In this document: positions 13,727 through 22,875 of the stretch, piece by piece
How the letters are laid out: every line of letters starts with the position of its first letter
Position numbering within the stretch: position 1 is the stretch's first letter
Source of the DNA: Streptosporangium sp. NBC_01495
Lineage (GTDB): Bacteria > Actinomycetota > Actinomycetes > Streptosporangiales > Streptosporangiaceae
Direction of reading: 5' to 3'
DNA length: 64,000 bases
Assembly: GCF_036250735.1 (NCBI RefSeq)
Contig: NZ_CP109430.1
Location: forward strand, 1 to 64,000
The notes under the pieces: model-generated
What the model was told of the DNA's origin: nothing
The model's input: only the letters and a program-made list of their open reading frames with translations
Databases searched by the model: none
Position numbers and translations under genes: made by a program

Positions 13727-14761
13727 TCACCAGAGGCGGTGCGGGCGGGGGGCGGAGGCGAGCCGCTCGCCGATGCGGTGCACCACGCCCTCCTGGGCCA
13801 GCGTGGCCGCGAGCACGCAGGCGGCGCTCACCCCCTTCGCCTGCGAGGCGCCGTGCGCGATGACCACGGTGCCGTTCAGGCCGAGCAGTACGGCCCCGCC
13901 GTGGACCTCGGGGTCGAGCCGCCGGTAGAGCTCCCTGATACGCCGCTTCTGCAGCAGGCCGCCCACCCTGGCCGTCCGGCTCTCATTGATCGTCTCGCGG
14001 AGTTGGGAGAAGGCGTAGCGGACGCTGCCCTCCATGGTCTTGAGTGCCACGTTGCCGGTGAAGCCGTCGGTGACGATGACGTCCACGGTGCGGGCGAGCA
14101 GGTCGTGGCCCTCGATGTTGCCCGCGAAGTCGAGGCCCGGGGCGGCCGACAGCAACTCGTGGGCGCGCTTGACGAGCTTGTTGCCCTTCTCCGGTTCGCT
14201 GCCGATGGTCAGCAGGCCGATCCTTGGACTCTCGATGCCCAGGGCGGTTTCCGCGTAGGCGGCGCCGAGGTGGGCGAACTGCACCAGCATCTCCGGCTTG
14301 ACCTCGGCGTTCGCCCCGGCGTCCAGCAGGACGGTCGGGGTGGGCCTGGTCGGCAGGGCGACGGCGATGGCGGGCCTGAGCACCCCGGGCTGGCTGCGGA
14401 GCCGGAGCTTCCCGGTGGCCACGATCCCGGCGGTGGATCCGGCGGAGACCACGGCGCAGGCGTCGCCTCGCCGGACGAGGTGGCAGGCGATGGCGATGCT
14501 GGAACGCGGGCGGCGCAGGCTGGCGAGGGCGCCCTCGTCCATGGCCAGGGCCTCCTCGGCCCGCACGATCGGGATCTCGGCGGTCGCGTCGTACCGGGAG
14601 AGCGCCTCGGACAGGGGGCGGGGGGCGCCGACGAGCACGATGGAGATCCCGTGCTCTCGTACCGCCCGCACGGCTCCCGCCACGATCTCGTCGGGGGCGT
14701 TGTCGCCGCCCATCGCGTCCAGGGCGATCGGCATGACGCCGGGAGCGTCGGTCTCAGGCAA
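13727..14761 (-). CDS. plsX: Phosphate acyltransferase PlsX
   Basis: PlsX converts acyl-ACP and phosphate to acyl-phosphate, the first step of phospholipid synthesis with PlsY. The family signature IALDAMGGDNAPDEIV lies at the N-terminus, with SAGSTAG, AGANAEVKP and VIVTDGFTGNVALK further on. I prefer a TTG start at 14761 because a GAGGTGA ribosome-binding site lies 4-7 bases before it. An ATG at 14734 directly before PIALDAMGGD and one at 14794 are alternatives without a clear site. The usual partners rpmF, acpP and fabH are not adjacent. Confidence 0.92.
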   Translation of the reverse strand: MPETDAPGVMPIALDAMGGDNAPDEIVAGAVRAVREHGISIVLVGAPRPLSEALSRYDATAEIPIVRAEEALAMDEGALASLRRPRSSIAIACHLVRRGDACAVVSAGSTAGIVATGKLRLRSQPGVLRPAIAVALPTRPTPTVLLDAGANAEVKPEMLVQFAHLGAAYAETALGIESPRIGLLTIGSEPEKGNKLVKRAHELLSAAPGLDFAGNIEGHDLLARTVDVIVTDGFTGNVALKTMEGSVRYAFSQLRETINESRTARVGGLLQKRRIRELYRRLDPEVHGGAVLLGLNGTVVIAHGASQAKGVSAACVLAATLAQEGVVHRIGERLASAPRPHRLW

Positions 14762-14833
14762 GCGGTCACCTCGTGCGGGATGGTTTGTCCGCATCGTAGG
14801 CGGGCTCGGGACCTGATCGGTCCGTCGGGCTGA

Positions 14834-15406
14834 TCAGGGAGTGCCGGGGAGATTCCAGTCGCTTTTCTCCCGGGAGACGATGATCTTGCCGAAGGTGGCC
14901 CGGCCGACGACCCTGATGACCGGGCCGTCCCCGTCGCCCGTGCCGCCGGAGATGCTGCGCTTGGCGAACAGCGCGCCGACCTCGTCGATGACGTGGGCGT
15001 CGCGGGGGACCCTGACGATCAGCTTGCCGCAGTAGGAGTTGACCTCAAGGGTGATCTCCCGGCCCGGGAGAACCGCGTCGGACAGGTCGACGATCAGCGC
15101 GCCGAAGGTGGCGCTCAGCGCGGTGTGCCGCCCGGCGATCCAGCGTCCGCCGCGCACGACCTTGCTGAAGACGGCGGCGACCTCCTGCCGCTCGGCGGTG
15201 GTTCCGCGGGCGGGGGCGGTGATGTCGGGCAGGTCGCGGGTGAGGGGGACGAGGTCGTCCATCGTGACGGCGGTGTAGGCGGCCTCCAGCCGGTCGGCGT
15301 GCTCGACGCTGGTCAGGCGGCCGGTGGCGAGCGCCTCACTCAGCACCGCGGCCACATGGTCGCGATCGGCGTCTGAGGCGCGCAGAACGGGGTCATGGGA
15401 CGTCAT
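14834..15406 (-). CDS. DUF1707 domain protein with cell-wall-stress-like C-terminal domain
   Basis: A 190-residue actinobacterial protein. Residues about 5-60 (LRASDADRDHVAAVLSEAL, GRLTSVEHADRL) form the DUF1707 domain, a short helical module often at the N-terminus of small membrane or regulatory proteins. Residues about 90-185 resemble the beta-rich LiaF-type C-terminal domain (FGALIVDLSDAVLPGREI; RVVGRATFGKIIV). There is no membrane segment, so it is probably soluble or peripheral. The ATG at 15406 is preferred over a TTG at 15430. A palindrome lies just upstream. Confidence 0.75.
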   Translation of the reverse strand: MTSHDPVLRASDADRDHVAAVLSEALATGRLTSVEHADRLEAAYTAVTMDDLVPLTRDLPDITAPARGTTAERQEVAAVFSKVVRGGRWIAGRHTALSATFGALIVDLSDAVLPGREITLEVNSYCGKLIVRVPRDAHVIDEVGALFAKRSISGGTGDGDGPVIRVVGRATFGKIIVSREKSDWNLPGTP

Positions 15407-15433
15407 GACTGTGAGTGTACGACTATTCAAGAT

Positions 15434-15445
15434 ATATCGCGATAT
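15434..15445. promoter_or_regulatory. 12-bp perfect palindrome, candidate operator
   Basis: atatcgcgatat lies in the divergent region between the DUF1707 gene and the KamA-family gene. A near-copy (atatcacgatat) sits at 42769-42780 before another small membrane-protein gene. TATCGCGATA-type sites are known for some PadR-family repressors, but no such regulator is in the window. Confidence 0.5.
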
Positions 15446-15475
15446 CTCCCAGGAGAAGAAATTGCCGAGATATGG

Positions 15476-15494
15476 AACCGACCATAGGTCGGTT
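15476..15494. promoter_or_regulatory. Inverted repeat, candidate operator of the KamA-family gene
   Basis: Perfect 8-bp arms aaccgacc (15476-15483) and ggtcggtt (15487-15494) with a 3-bp spacer, about 40 bp before the start codon. The form fits a dimeric repressor site; the regulator is unknown. Confidence 0.5.
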
Positions 15495-15535
15495 TACGTC
15501 CGGTATGTAACACGTTCGAGACGCGCGAAAGGCTA

Positions 15536-16906
15536 GTGAGGTTTACCGCGACAAGGACAAAAAATCTCGGCAAAGGACTGGTGATCTTGAACGAAGGCTC
15601 CAAGCGTGGGTTCCGCGCCTACACCGCGAAGCACCTCGACGACCTGCTGCGCAGGGGCGGCCTGGGTGACACCGAGCGGCTCCGGATCAGAGCGGTGGCG
15701 ACGGTGCTGCCCTTCCGTACCAACGCTTACGTGGTGGATCAGCTCATCGACTGGTCCGCCGTCCCCGAGGACCCCATCTATCGACTGGTCTTCCCCCAGG
15801 AGGACATGCTGCCCGAGGCGGACGTCACCGCGCTGGCGGGTCTTCTGGAGGCCGGCGCCGGGAACGCGGAGATCCAGTCGGCCGCGAACAGGATCAGGAT
15901 GAGGCTCAACCCGCACCCCGCCGGGCAGCTCGACCTCAACGTCCCGCACGTCGGCAGGGAGCCGATGCCCGGCATGCAGCACAAATACCCTGAGACGGTG
16001 CTCTTCTTCCCCAAGCAAGGGCAGACATGCCACGCCTACTGCACCTACTGCTTCCGGTGGGCCCAGTTCATCGGGGAGCCCGACCTGAAGTTCGCCTCCG
16101 ACGACGTCGACGCCCTCGTCCGCTATCTCAAGGACCATCCCGAGGTGACCAGTGTGCTGTTCACCGGCGGCGATCCCATGATCATGAGCGAGCCCGTGCT
16201 CCGCCGCTATCTGGAGCCGCTGCTCGACGTCGAACAGCTCGAGTCCATCCGCATCGGCACGAAGTCACTGGCCTACTGGCCGCAGCGGTTCGTCTCCGAC
16301 CCCGACAGTGACGACACGCTCCGCCTGTTCGCCTCCGTGGTCGACGCGGGCAAGAACCTGGCCTTCATGGCGCACTTCTCGCACCCCCGGGAGCTGGACC
16401 TTCCGATCGTCGAGGCCGCCGTCGCGAGGATCACGGCCACCGGCGCGGTCGTCAGGACGCAGGCTCCGCTGATCCGGTCGATCAACGACGCCCCCGGGAC
16501 CTGGTCGTCCATGTGGCGCAGGCAGCTCACCATGGGCATGATCCCGTACTACATGTTCGTCGAGCGCGACACCGGTCCGCAGGACTACTTCGCGGTGCCG
16601 CTCGCCAGGGCTTACGAGATCTTCAGGGACGCCTACGCGAGCGTTTCCGGGCTGTGCCGCACCGTGCGGGGCCCGTCGATGTCCGCCACGCCCGGCAAGG
16701 TCTGCCTGGACGGCGTCGCGGAGGTCGCGGGGCAGAAGGTCTTCGTGCTCCACCTCATCCAGGCGCGCGATCCGGAGCTGGTCGGACGCCCCTTCTTCGC
16801 GAGGTACGACCCGGACGCCGTGTGGCTCACCGACCTGCGCCCGGCCTTCGCCGACCGCTTCCCCTTCGAGCCCGCCACCGCCGCCCCCCGGCGACTGTCG
16901 GCCTGA
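15536..16906 (+). CDS. KamA-family radical SAM aminomutase-like protein
   Basis: A 456-residue member of the lysine 2,3-aminomutase family. The radical-SAM cluster motif CHAYCTYC has cysteines at residues 165, 169 and 172 (CxxxCxxC), followed by FTGGDPMIM, the SAM-binding GGDP element. The family uses SAM plus PLP to move an amino group from C2 to C3. It is longer than EpmB and no elongation factor P gene is near, so a beta-amino-acid or unknown role is more likely than EF-P modification. The GTG start follows GAAAGG at good spacing. It is a single gene, ended by a bidirectional hairpin. Substrate unknown. Confidence 0.85.
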   Translation: MRFTATRTKNLGKGLVILNEGSKRGFRAYTAKHLDDLLRRGGLGDTERLRIRAVATVLPFRTNAYVVDQLIDWSAVPEDPIYRLVFPQEDMLPEADVTALAGLLEAGAGNAEIQSAANRIRMRLNPHPAGQLDLNVPHVGREPMPGMQHKYPETVLFFPKQGQTCHAYCTYCFRWAQFIGEPDLKFASDDVDALVRYLKDHPEVTSVLFTGGDPMIMSEPVLRRYLEPLLDVEQLESIRIGTKSLAYWPQRFVSDPDSDDTLRLFASVVDAGKNLAFMAHFSHPRELDLPIVEAAVARITATGAVVRTQAPLIRSINDAPGTWSSMWRRQLTMGMIPYYMFVERDTGPQDYFAVPLARAYEIFRDAYASVSGLCRTVRGPSMSATPGKVCLDGVAEVAGQKVFVLHLIQARDPELVGRPFFARYDPDAVWLTDLRPAFADRFPFEPATAAPRRLSA

Positions 16907-16962
16907 CCCCGCCCCGCCCCCCTGGCGGCGCCCGAGGCTCATGACGACGGTGAGGAGCACGG

Positions 16963-16994
16963 GGAAACCGGCCGGTGCGCACCGGCCGGTTTCC
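16963..16994. terminator. Bidirectional hairpin terminator, 32-bp perfect palindrome
   Basis: Arms 16963-16978 and 16979-16994 are perfectly complementary, starting ggaaaccggccgg and ending ccggccggtttcc. It lies between convergent genes and probably stops transcription from both sides. Confidence 0.75.
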
Positions 16995-17000
16995 GCCGCC

Positions 17001-17180
17001 TCAGCGTCCCGGGCCCCGCACGGAGGTGCGACGGGCGATCTCGGCCTGGAGTCTGGCCATCTGCCAGTGCAGCTCGATGAGCTGCTCGGTCAGCTGGAGA
17101 CGCGGAATCTCTGATGGGTCCTCGACGGACAGGTGGTCGATCGCGGTGGACAGCTCTCGCATCGCGCGCCCCCACTCCAT
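17001..17180 (-). CDS. Small conserved-looking protein
   Basis: A 59-residue protein beginning MEWGRAMRELSTAIDHL. The start is chosen because AAGGAAG lies about 6 bases before this ATG; an upstream ATG at 17216 has no good site. It is mostly helical with heptad-like leucines (LQLTEQLIELHWQMARLQAEIARR), suggesting a short coiled coil. It has no membrane segment and no family I recognise. Confidence 0.6.
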   Translation of the reverse strand: MEWGRAMRELSTAIDHLSVEDPSEIPRLQLTEQLIELHWQMARLQAEIARRTSVRGPGR

Positions 17181-17282
17181 GACGGCTTCCTTGGATCGAA
17201 ACAACGTTCGAATCATACCGGAACACCGAACACGCTGTCAGTCCATTGCCTCCCGTGTCCCACCCGGGGACGTGCCGTGCCG

Positions 17283-17804
17283 CTAGCTCTGGTACTCGGG
17301 CGTCACGTATCCGCGGGCCACGGTGTGGGCGGTGATGTTGAAACCCACCACCGCGGGCGGGGTGTCGGCGTCAAGGCCGAGTTTCTCCACGTCGAGGGCG
17401 TGCACCGCGAAGATGTAGCGGTGCGGGTCCCCGGGCGGCGGTGCGGCGCCGCCGTAGGCGTTGTGGCTGTAGTCGTTGCGCCCGTGCACGCCCACGCCGC
17501 CGTCGCCCGCACCCGCGCCGGCGGGCAGCTCGGTCACGTCGGCCGGGATGTCGAACAGCAGCCAGTGCCAGAACCCGCTGCCGGTGGGGGCGTCGGGGTC
17601 GAAGCACGTCACGGCGTAGCTCAGGGTGCCCTCGGGAGCGCCGGACCAGCGCAGGTGGGGGGAGACGTTCTGGCCGGTGGAGCCCCAGTCGTTGAACACG
17701 TGGGTCTCGGCCATGCGCTCGCCGTCGCGGACGTCGTCGCTCTCGACGGTCAGCGCGGGAACCTGGGGCAGGAAGTCATACGGAATCGGTGGCCGCGTGG
17801 ACAC
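17283..17804 (-). CDS. YbhB/YbcL-family (PEBP-like) protein
   Basis: A 173-residue phosphatidylethanolamine-binding-protein fold protein of the bacterial YbhB/YbcL family. Diagnostic stretches are [12 protein letters not shown] (about 47-58), [18 protein letters not shown] (about 67-84) and [11 protein letters not shown] (about 128-138), which shape the anion-binding pocket. No signal peptide is present, so it is probably cytoplasmic. The start is GTG, with GGAGGTG five bases before it. The biochemical role of this family in bacteria is not settled. Confidence 0.92.
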   Translation of the reverse strand: MSTRPPIPYDFLPQVPALTVESDDVRDGERMAETHVFNDWGSTGQNVSPHLRWSGAPEGTLSYAVTCFDPDAPTGSGFWHWLLFDIPADVTELPAGAGAGDGGVGVHGRNDYSHNAYGGAAPPPGDPHRYIFAVHALDVEKLGLDADTPPAVVGFNITAHTVARGYVTPEYQS

Positions 17805-17888
17805 GATTCACCTCCGATGGAAGCGTCTTGTCGGTCGCTCCTCATCCTGCCCTGCCGCCGGACCCCGTAATGATCGGAGGCCGGGTGC

Positions 17889-18752
17889 TCAGACCTTGTT
17901 GTAGGCGGCGAGGACCGTCTTCGGGTCGCCGTCCATCTTGATCTTGCCCTTGTGCAGCCAGAGGACCCGGTTGCAGGTCTCCTCGATCACGTCGAGGTTG
18001 TGGGCGACCAGGAAGACGGTGCCGGCCTCGTCGCGCATCTTCTTGATGCGGTCCTGGCTCTTGCGCCGGAACTCGCGGTCGCCGGTGGCGAGGGCCTCGT
18101 CGATGAGCAGCACGTCGTGGGACCTGGCCGAGGCGATGGCGAAGCGGAGCCTGGCACCCATGCCCGAGGAGTAAGTGGACATGGGGAACTGCACGAACTC
18201 CCCGATGCCGGAGAAGTCGACGATGTCGTCGTACTTCTCCTTGACCTGCTTGGGGTTCATGCCCATCGCGTAGCAGCCGAGCACGATGTTGCGCTCGCCG
18301 GTGAGCTCGCGCATCAGCGCGGCGTTCACGCCGAGCAGGGAGGGCTGGCCGTCGGTGTAGACGGCGCCGGAGTGCGGGGGCAGGAGCCCGGCGATGGCGC
18401 GCAGCAGCGTGGACTTGCCGGAGCCGTTGCGGCCGACGATGCCGATGGCGTCGCCGTGGCGGGCCACGAAGGACACGCCGCGCACGGCGTGGACCTCCTT
18501 CATCTGCGGCCGTCCCTGGCGCTTGACGAGGCGCATGAGGGCGTTGACGGCGTTGCCCTTCTCCACGTCGCTGGCCGCGCCGTACACCCGATAGATGATG
18601 TGCAGGTCGTCCACGATGACCGTGGGGGTGCCCTCGCGCTCATCGGCGGAGGCGGGGGCGGGCTCCGGGTTGGGGTGCACCCTGACGTCCGTGCTCGGCA
18701 CGGCGGGCTCCTCGGCCTTCACTCGGGACAGCTCCTCGGTCAACTCAGCCAC
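17889..18752 (-). CDS. Polysaccharide ABC exporter ATPase (Wzt/TagH-like)
   Basis: A 287-residue nucleotide-binding subunit. Walker A is GRNGSGKST, the signature is YSSGMGARLRFA and Walker B is VLLIDEALATGD, the variant typical of O-antigen, teichoic acid or galactan exporters. There is a 45-residue acidic, proline-rich N-terminal extension, and no C-terminal carbohydrate-binding domain. The GTG start overlaps the permease stop by 8 bp (GTGGCTGA), with GAGGAG upstream, so the two are translationally coupled. Probable role: export of a lipid-linked cell-envelope glycan; no glycosyltransferase is nearby to show which. Confidence 0.9.
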   Translation of the reverse strand: MAELTEELSRVKAEEPAVPSTDVRVHPNPEPAPASADEREGTPTVIVDDLHIIYRVYGAASDVEKGNAVNALMRLVKRQGRPQMKEVHAVRGVSFVARHGDAIGIVGRNGSGKSTLLRAIAGLLPPHSGAVYTDGQPSLLGVNAALMRELTGERNIVLGCYAMGMNPKQVKEKYDDIVDFSGIGEFVQFPMSTYSSGMGARLRFAIASARSHDVLLIDEALATGDREFRRKSQDRIKKMRDEAGTVFLVAHNLDVIEETCNRVLWLHKGKIKMDGDPKTVLAAYNKV

Positions 18753-19686
18753 GGCCGTACTTCTCCTCGGCTCGCCAGAAGTACCAGAACCCGCCGAGCA
18801 GAGCGAACACCGCCCAGAATACGCAGACCGCCCAGATGTACGGCCGGGGCTCGTGCGTTTCCATGAGCAGGTCCCGCATGAGCTCGATGTACGCGGCGGC
18901 GGGGTTGAAGTACATGACGTCGGCGGCCCACTGGGGGAGGCCGGCGCCACCGGGGCCCGCGACCTTGTCCTCGATGGAGAAGAAGACGCCGGAGGCGTAG
19001 AGCCAGGTGCGCATGATGAAGGGGAGCAGCTGGTTCAGGTCGCGGGCGGTGGCGCCGACCCGGGCGAGCACCAGGCTCGCGCCGACGTTGAACATGGTCT
19101 GCAACACCAGGGCGACCGGGACCAGCAGCCACAGGAGGGTGACCGGCTCACCGATGAGCAGCACCAGGCCGAACAGCACGCCCATGGAGATCAGGAGCTG
19201 CTGGAACTCCTGGATCGTGTAGGCGAGCGGGAGCGCCGCCCGGGGGAAGTGCAGGGCGCGGATCAGCGAGAGGTTGCCGGAGATCGCCTTGGCACCGCCG
19301 CTCACCGAGCGCTGCGTGTAGGTGAAGACGAACATCCCGGTGATGAGGAAGGCCGGATAGTGCTCGATGCCCTTGCTGGCGCCGAGGATCAGGCCGAACA
19401 TCAGCCAGTAGATCGCGGCGTTGAGCAGTGGCGTGATGACCTGCCACAGCTGGCCCAGGGCCGAGTTGCTGTACTTCGAGACGTTGCGCGACGTGGCGTA
19501 CGTCATGACGAAGTGCCGTCGTTCCCACAGCTGTCGCAGGTAGACGAACAGACTCGGGCGTGCGATGGCACGCCGAAGTCCGTGGCGCGCGGCGAGCTTG
19601 GCCAGCGGCTCTTGCCCCTGCGCGGGGATGCCGTTGCTCGGGCCGCCCGCCTGGGCGTCCGCGATCGCGGATTCCGGCTGGCTCAT
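18745..19686 (-). CDS. Polysaccharide ABC exporter permease (Wzm/TagG-like)
   Basis: A 313-residue ABC-2 type permease with about six membrane helices (from about residue 80 to 300), partner of the ATPase just downstream. The cytoplasmic N-terminus contains SLFVYLRQLWERRHFVMTYA, the amphipathic interface helix of this family, followed by LGQLWQVITPLLNAAIYWLM. The start ATG at 19686 gives MSQPESAIADAQ; the ribosome-binding site is poor. The pair resembles the galactan or teichoic acid exporters of other actinobacteria. Confidence 0.9.
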   Translation of the reverse strand: MSQPESAIADAQAGGPSNGIPAQGQEPLAKLAARHGLRRAIARPSLFVYLRQLWERRHFVMTYATSRNVSKYSNSALGQLWQVITPLLNAAIYWLMFGLILGASKGIEHYPAFLITGMFVFTYTQRSVSGGAKAISGNLSLIRALHFPRAALPLAYTIQEFQQLLISMGVLFGLVLLIGEPVTLLWLLVPVALVLQTMFNVGASLVLARVGATARDLNQLLPFIMRTWLYASGVFFSIEDKVAGPGGAGLPQWAADVMYFNPAAAYIELMRDLLMETHEPRPYIWAVCVFWAVFALLGGFWYFWRAEEKYGRG

Positions 19687-20188
19687 GGCAAGGACTCTAT
19701 TGGATGGGAGTGGATGAAGTGCCTGCGGCGGGGGTCCGCCGCACACATTGGACGGGATCTCCGGGCAACAGGTTCCAGGGCAATTGTGTGGTTCTCCTGC
19801 GGGAGACCGGGCCCTTCGCGGTCAGGTCAGCGCAGGCCCAGGTCAGGGTCATCTGAGGGCAACAGATGCGAGCAGTCCCGGTGCGGGGGTATTTTGGCGT
19901 GACCGTTCATGTCCTACGTGTGCCTGGATGTCGTTTTCATACACATTCGGGATCTTGGCCTTGTCGAGTTGGCAGGCATGTGACGTCGAATCGGTTCATG
20001 CGTGACCGAACTGCAACATCACAGATATAAGTCGGTGTGGAGCGGTAGGGAATAGTCGCGATCGATCGGTGTGGCGTCAGCACCCGGACCGGAACAGCGG
20101 GAAGCAGGGACCACGAGATCCTCCTTCGCGGTGCTCGGGCCACGGAACTCAGTGTCGACGCAAGCCTGCAAAGGGAGGATTTACCGCA
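19687..20188 (+). promoter_or_regulatory. Divergent intergenic region with candidate promoter of the peptide-transport operon
   Basis: About 500 bp with no supported gene. Near 19823-19850 caggtcag and related words repeat. A possible promoter for the peptide operon is gtgacc (20002-20007), 18 bp, then tataag (20026-20031), giving a leader of about 150 nt. This is a weak match judged by eye. Confidence 0.35.
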
Positions 20189-21820
20189 ATGCGTGTTTCC
20201 AAGGGTGCGCGGCTCACAGCCGGCACTGCCCTGCTCGCCCTCGCGCTGACCGCGTGTGGCAGCTCGACGCCCTCCGACGGCGGGACGGCCGCGGCCGACC
20301 AGCCCGTGCGCATGGAGCTCGGCGAGCCGCAGAAGCTCTTCTATCCCGGTGACACCACCGAGTCCGAGGGCTCCGAGGTCCTGGCCGCCATCTTCGCCCC
20401 GCTGGTCGGCTACGACGAGAACAAGCAGGTCGTGGACGAGGTCGCCGAGTCGATCGAGTCGACCGACAACACGGTGTGGACGATCAAGCTCAAGCCCGGC
20501 TACACGTGGCACAACGACGAGAAGCTGATCGCGCAGAACTACGTCGACGCGTGGAACTACGCGGCCAACCAGGACAACGTCCAGGGCGCCAACGGCTTCT
20601 TCAGCCGGATCGACGGCTGGGCCGACCTGAACCCGGGCGAGGGCCAGACCGTCTCCACCAAGGAGATGAAGGGCCTGAAGGTCATCGACGAGAGCACCTT
20701 CAGCGTCACCCTCAGCAAGCCGTTCTCGCAGTTCAAGACGATGCTGGGTTACACGGCGTTCTACCCGCTGCCCAAGGCGGCCTTCGGCCCCGACGGCAAG
20801 ATCACCGAGGCGTACGCCAAGCAGCCGATCGGCCAGGGCTACTTCAAGATCGACAAGCCCTACAACAAGGGCACCGACCAGACGATCGACCTCACCCGGT
20901 ACGACAAGTTCGCCGGGACGAAGCCGAAGTTCACCAAGCTCCAGTTCAAGCTCTACACGAGCCCGGAGACCGCGTTCAACGACCTGGCCGCGGGCAACCT
21001 CGACGTCCACGACTCGCTGCCCCCGTCGGCGATCGCCAGGGCCAAGTCCGAGCTCGGCGAACGCTACATGGACGAGGCGGACGCCGGCGTCGGCTACATC
21101 GGCTTCCCGATGCAGTACAACAAGACGTACGCGAACGTGAAGGTCCGCGAGGCCATCTCCATGGCCATCGACCGCGCGACCATCGCCGACAAGGTCTTCT
21201 CCGGCACGCGCGCCCCGGCGGACGACTTCATCAACCCCCTCCTCGACGGCTACCGCGCCGGTGCCTGCGCGGTCTGCAGCTACGACCCCGCCAAGGCCAA
21301 GACGCAGTACGCCGAGAACAACGGCCCCAAGACGCTGGAGCTGGGCTACAACACCGACGGCCCGCACAAGGAGTGGATCGAGGCCGTCGCGAACAGCCTC
21401 CGCGCCAACCTGGGCATCGAGGTGACGGTCAAGCCCTTCGAGAAGTTCGCCTCGATTCTCGACGAGCTCGACAAGAAGACCTACGGCGGCATGTTCCGCA
21501 TGGGCTGGGCGATCGACTACCCGTCCGCGGAGAACTACCTGACCCCGATCTTCTCCACCGTCGCGATCAAGACCGGCTCCAACTACGCCGGCTGGTCGAA
21601 CAAGGAGTTCGACGAGCTCCTCTCCAAGGGCGACACCGCCCCGACGCAGGAGGAGGGCCTGAAGTTCTACCAGCAGGCCGACGACATCCTGATCAAGGAA
21701 CTGCCGTACATTCCGGTGTACTTCTACCGGACCAACGCCGCGTTCTCCCAGCACGTCAAGGGCGTCAAGATGAACCTTCTCAACCAGATCGAGTGGACCG
21801 AGGTCGAGAAGGCCAGCTGA
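20189..21820 (+). CDS. Oligopeptide ABC transporter substrate-binding lipoprotein
   Basis: A 543-residue family 5 extracellular solute-binding protein. The signal peptide ends in a lipobox (LTAC, cysteine near residue 25), so the protein is lipid-anchored outside the membrane. The mature protein has the usual GWAIDYPSAENYLTPIF and YADDILIKELPYIPVYFY-type C-terminal features (short pieces visible around residues 425 and 510). The ATG follows AGGGAGGA at 20172-20179. It leads an operon with two permeases and two ATPases, and should bind peptides; exact ligand unknown. Confidence 0.93.
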   Translation: MRVSKGARLTAGTALLALALTACGSSTPSDGGTAAADQPVRMELGEPQKLFYPGDTTESEGSEVLAAIFAPLVGYDENKQVVDEVAESIESTDNTVWTIKLKPGYTWHNDEKLIAQNYVDAWNYAANQDNVQGANGFFSRIDGWADLNPGEGQTVSTKEMKGLKVIDESTFSVTLSKPFSQFKTMLGYTAFYPLPKAAFGPDGKITEAYAKQPIGQGYFKIDKPYNKGTDQTIDLTRYDKFAGTKPKFTKLQFKLYTSPETAFNDLAAGNLDVHDSLPPSAIARAKSELGERYMDEADAGVGYIGFPMQYNKTYANVKVREAISMAIDRATIADKVFSGTRAPADDFINPLLDGYRAGACAVCSYDPAKAKTQYAENNGPKTLELGYNTDGPHKEWIEAVANSLRANLGIEVTVKPFEKFASILDELDKKTYGGMFRMGWAIDYPSAENYLTPIFSTVAIKTGSNYAGWSNKEFDELLSKGDTAPTQEEGLKFYQQADDILIKELPYIPVYFYRTNAAFSQHVKGVKMNLLNQIEWTEVEKAS

Positions 21821-21936
21821 CGACCGGTTGAGGGCCGGGCGGGAGCCCGGCCCCACTGGCCGCCCGGAACGATCTCGCGGCACCGCGCGACCCGCCGGTC
21901 CGCGAGATCACCCCCGGGCACGTACGGGAGATACGA

Positions 21937-22875
21937 ATGGGCCGTTACATCCTCAGGCGCCTGATTCAGGCGATACCAGTCCTGATTGGCGCCACCCTGC
22001 TCATCTACGCCATCGTCTTCGCGCTGCCCGGTGACCCCATCGCGGCGCTGGCGGGCGAGAAGCGCATAGACCCCAACATCGTCGCCATCCTGCGCGAGCA
22101 GTATCACCTGAACGACCCGTTCCTGGTGCAGTACTGGTACTACCTCGTCGGCCTTCTCAGCGGCGACTTCGGTACCACCTACGCCGGCGTCGGGGTCGAC
22201 GAGATCATGGCCGGCAAATTCCAGGTGACCATCAACCTGGCGATGACCGCCCTGGTGATGGAGGCCGTCATCGGCATCGGGCTCGGCCTGTACGCGGCGC
22301 TGCGCCACGGCAGGGCCAGCGACTCGATGATCCTCGCCTCCACCCTGGTGCTGATCTCCATCCCCACCCTGGTCACCGGCTTCGTGCTCCAGCTGCTGCT
22401 GGGGGTGAAGCTCAAGCAGGCCGGGATCGACCTCTTCCCCGTCGCGGGCGTGGCGGATGGCTGGCGCAGCTACCTGCTGCCCGGCTTCGTGCTCGCGGGG
22501 ACGTCGATCGCCTACCTCACCCGGCTCGCCAGGAACAACCTGGTGGAGATCCTGCGCGCCGACTACATCCGCACCGCGGTGGCCAAGGGCCTGCCCAGGA
22601 GCCGGGTCGTCGGGCGGCACGCGCTGCGCAACGCGCTGATCCCGCTGGTCACCTACCTGGGCGCCGACCTCGGCACGTTGATGGGCGGCGCGGTGATCAC
22701 CGAGACGATCTTCAACCTGCCGGGAATCGGCTACCAGCTGTTCAACTCCGTGTACCTGCGCGAGCAGCCCGTGGTCGTCGGCATCGTGACCGTCCTGGTG
22801 CTGGTCTACATCCTTGCCAACCTGGTCGTCGACCTGCTCTACGCCGTGCTCGACCCGAGGATCCGCTATGAGTGA
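21937..22875 (+). CDS. Oligopeptide ABC transporter permease, DppB/OppB type
   Basis: A 312-residue inner-membrane permease with six predicted helices. It starts MGRYILRRLIQAIPVL, the typical DppB N-terminus, and carries the EAA-type loop ADYIRTAVAKGLPRSRVV near residue 210, which contacts the ATPases. A GGGAGA site precedes the ATG. The stop overlaps the next permease start by 8 bp (ATGAGTGA). Confidence 0.95.
   Translation: MGRYILRRLIQAIPVLIGATLLIYAIVFALPGDPIAALAGEKRIDPNIVAILREQYHLNDPFLVQYWYYLVGLLSGDFGTTYAGVGVDEIMAGKFQVTINLAMTALVMEAVIGIGLGLYAALRHGRASDSMILASTLVLISIPTLVTGFVLQLLLGVKLKQAGIDLFPVAGVADGWRSYLLPGFVLAGTSIAYLTRLARNNLVEILRADYIRTAVAKGLPRSRVVGRHALRNALIPLVTYLGADLGTLMGGAVITETIFNLPGIGYQLFNSVYLREQPVVVGIVTVLVLVYILANLVVDLLYAVLDPRIRYE

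Noticed and set aside
15536..16906. EpmB (EF-P lysine aminomutase)
   Set aside because: The protein is over 100 residues longer than EpmB, and no efp or epmA gene is adjacent.
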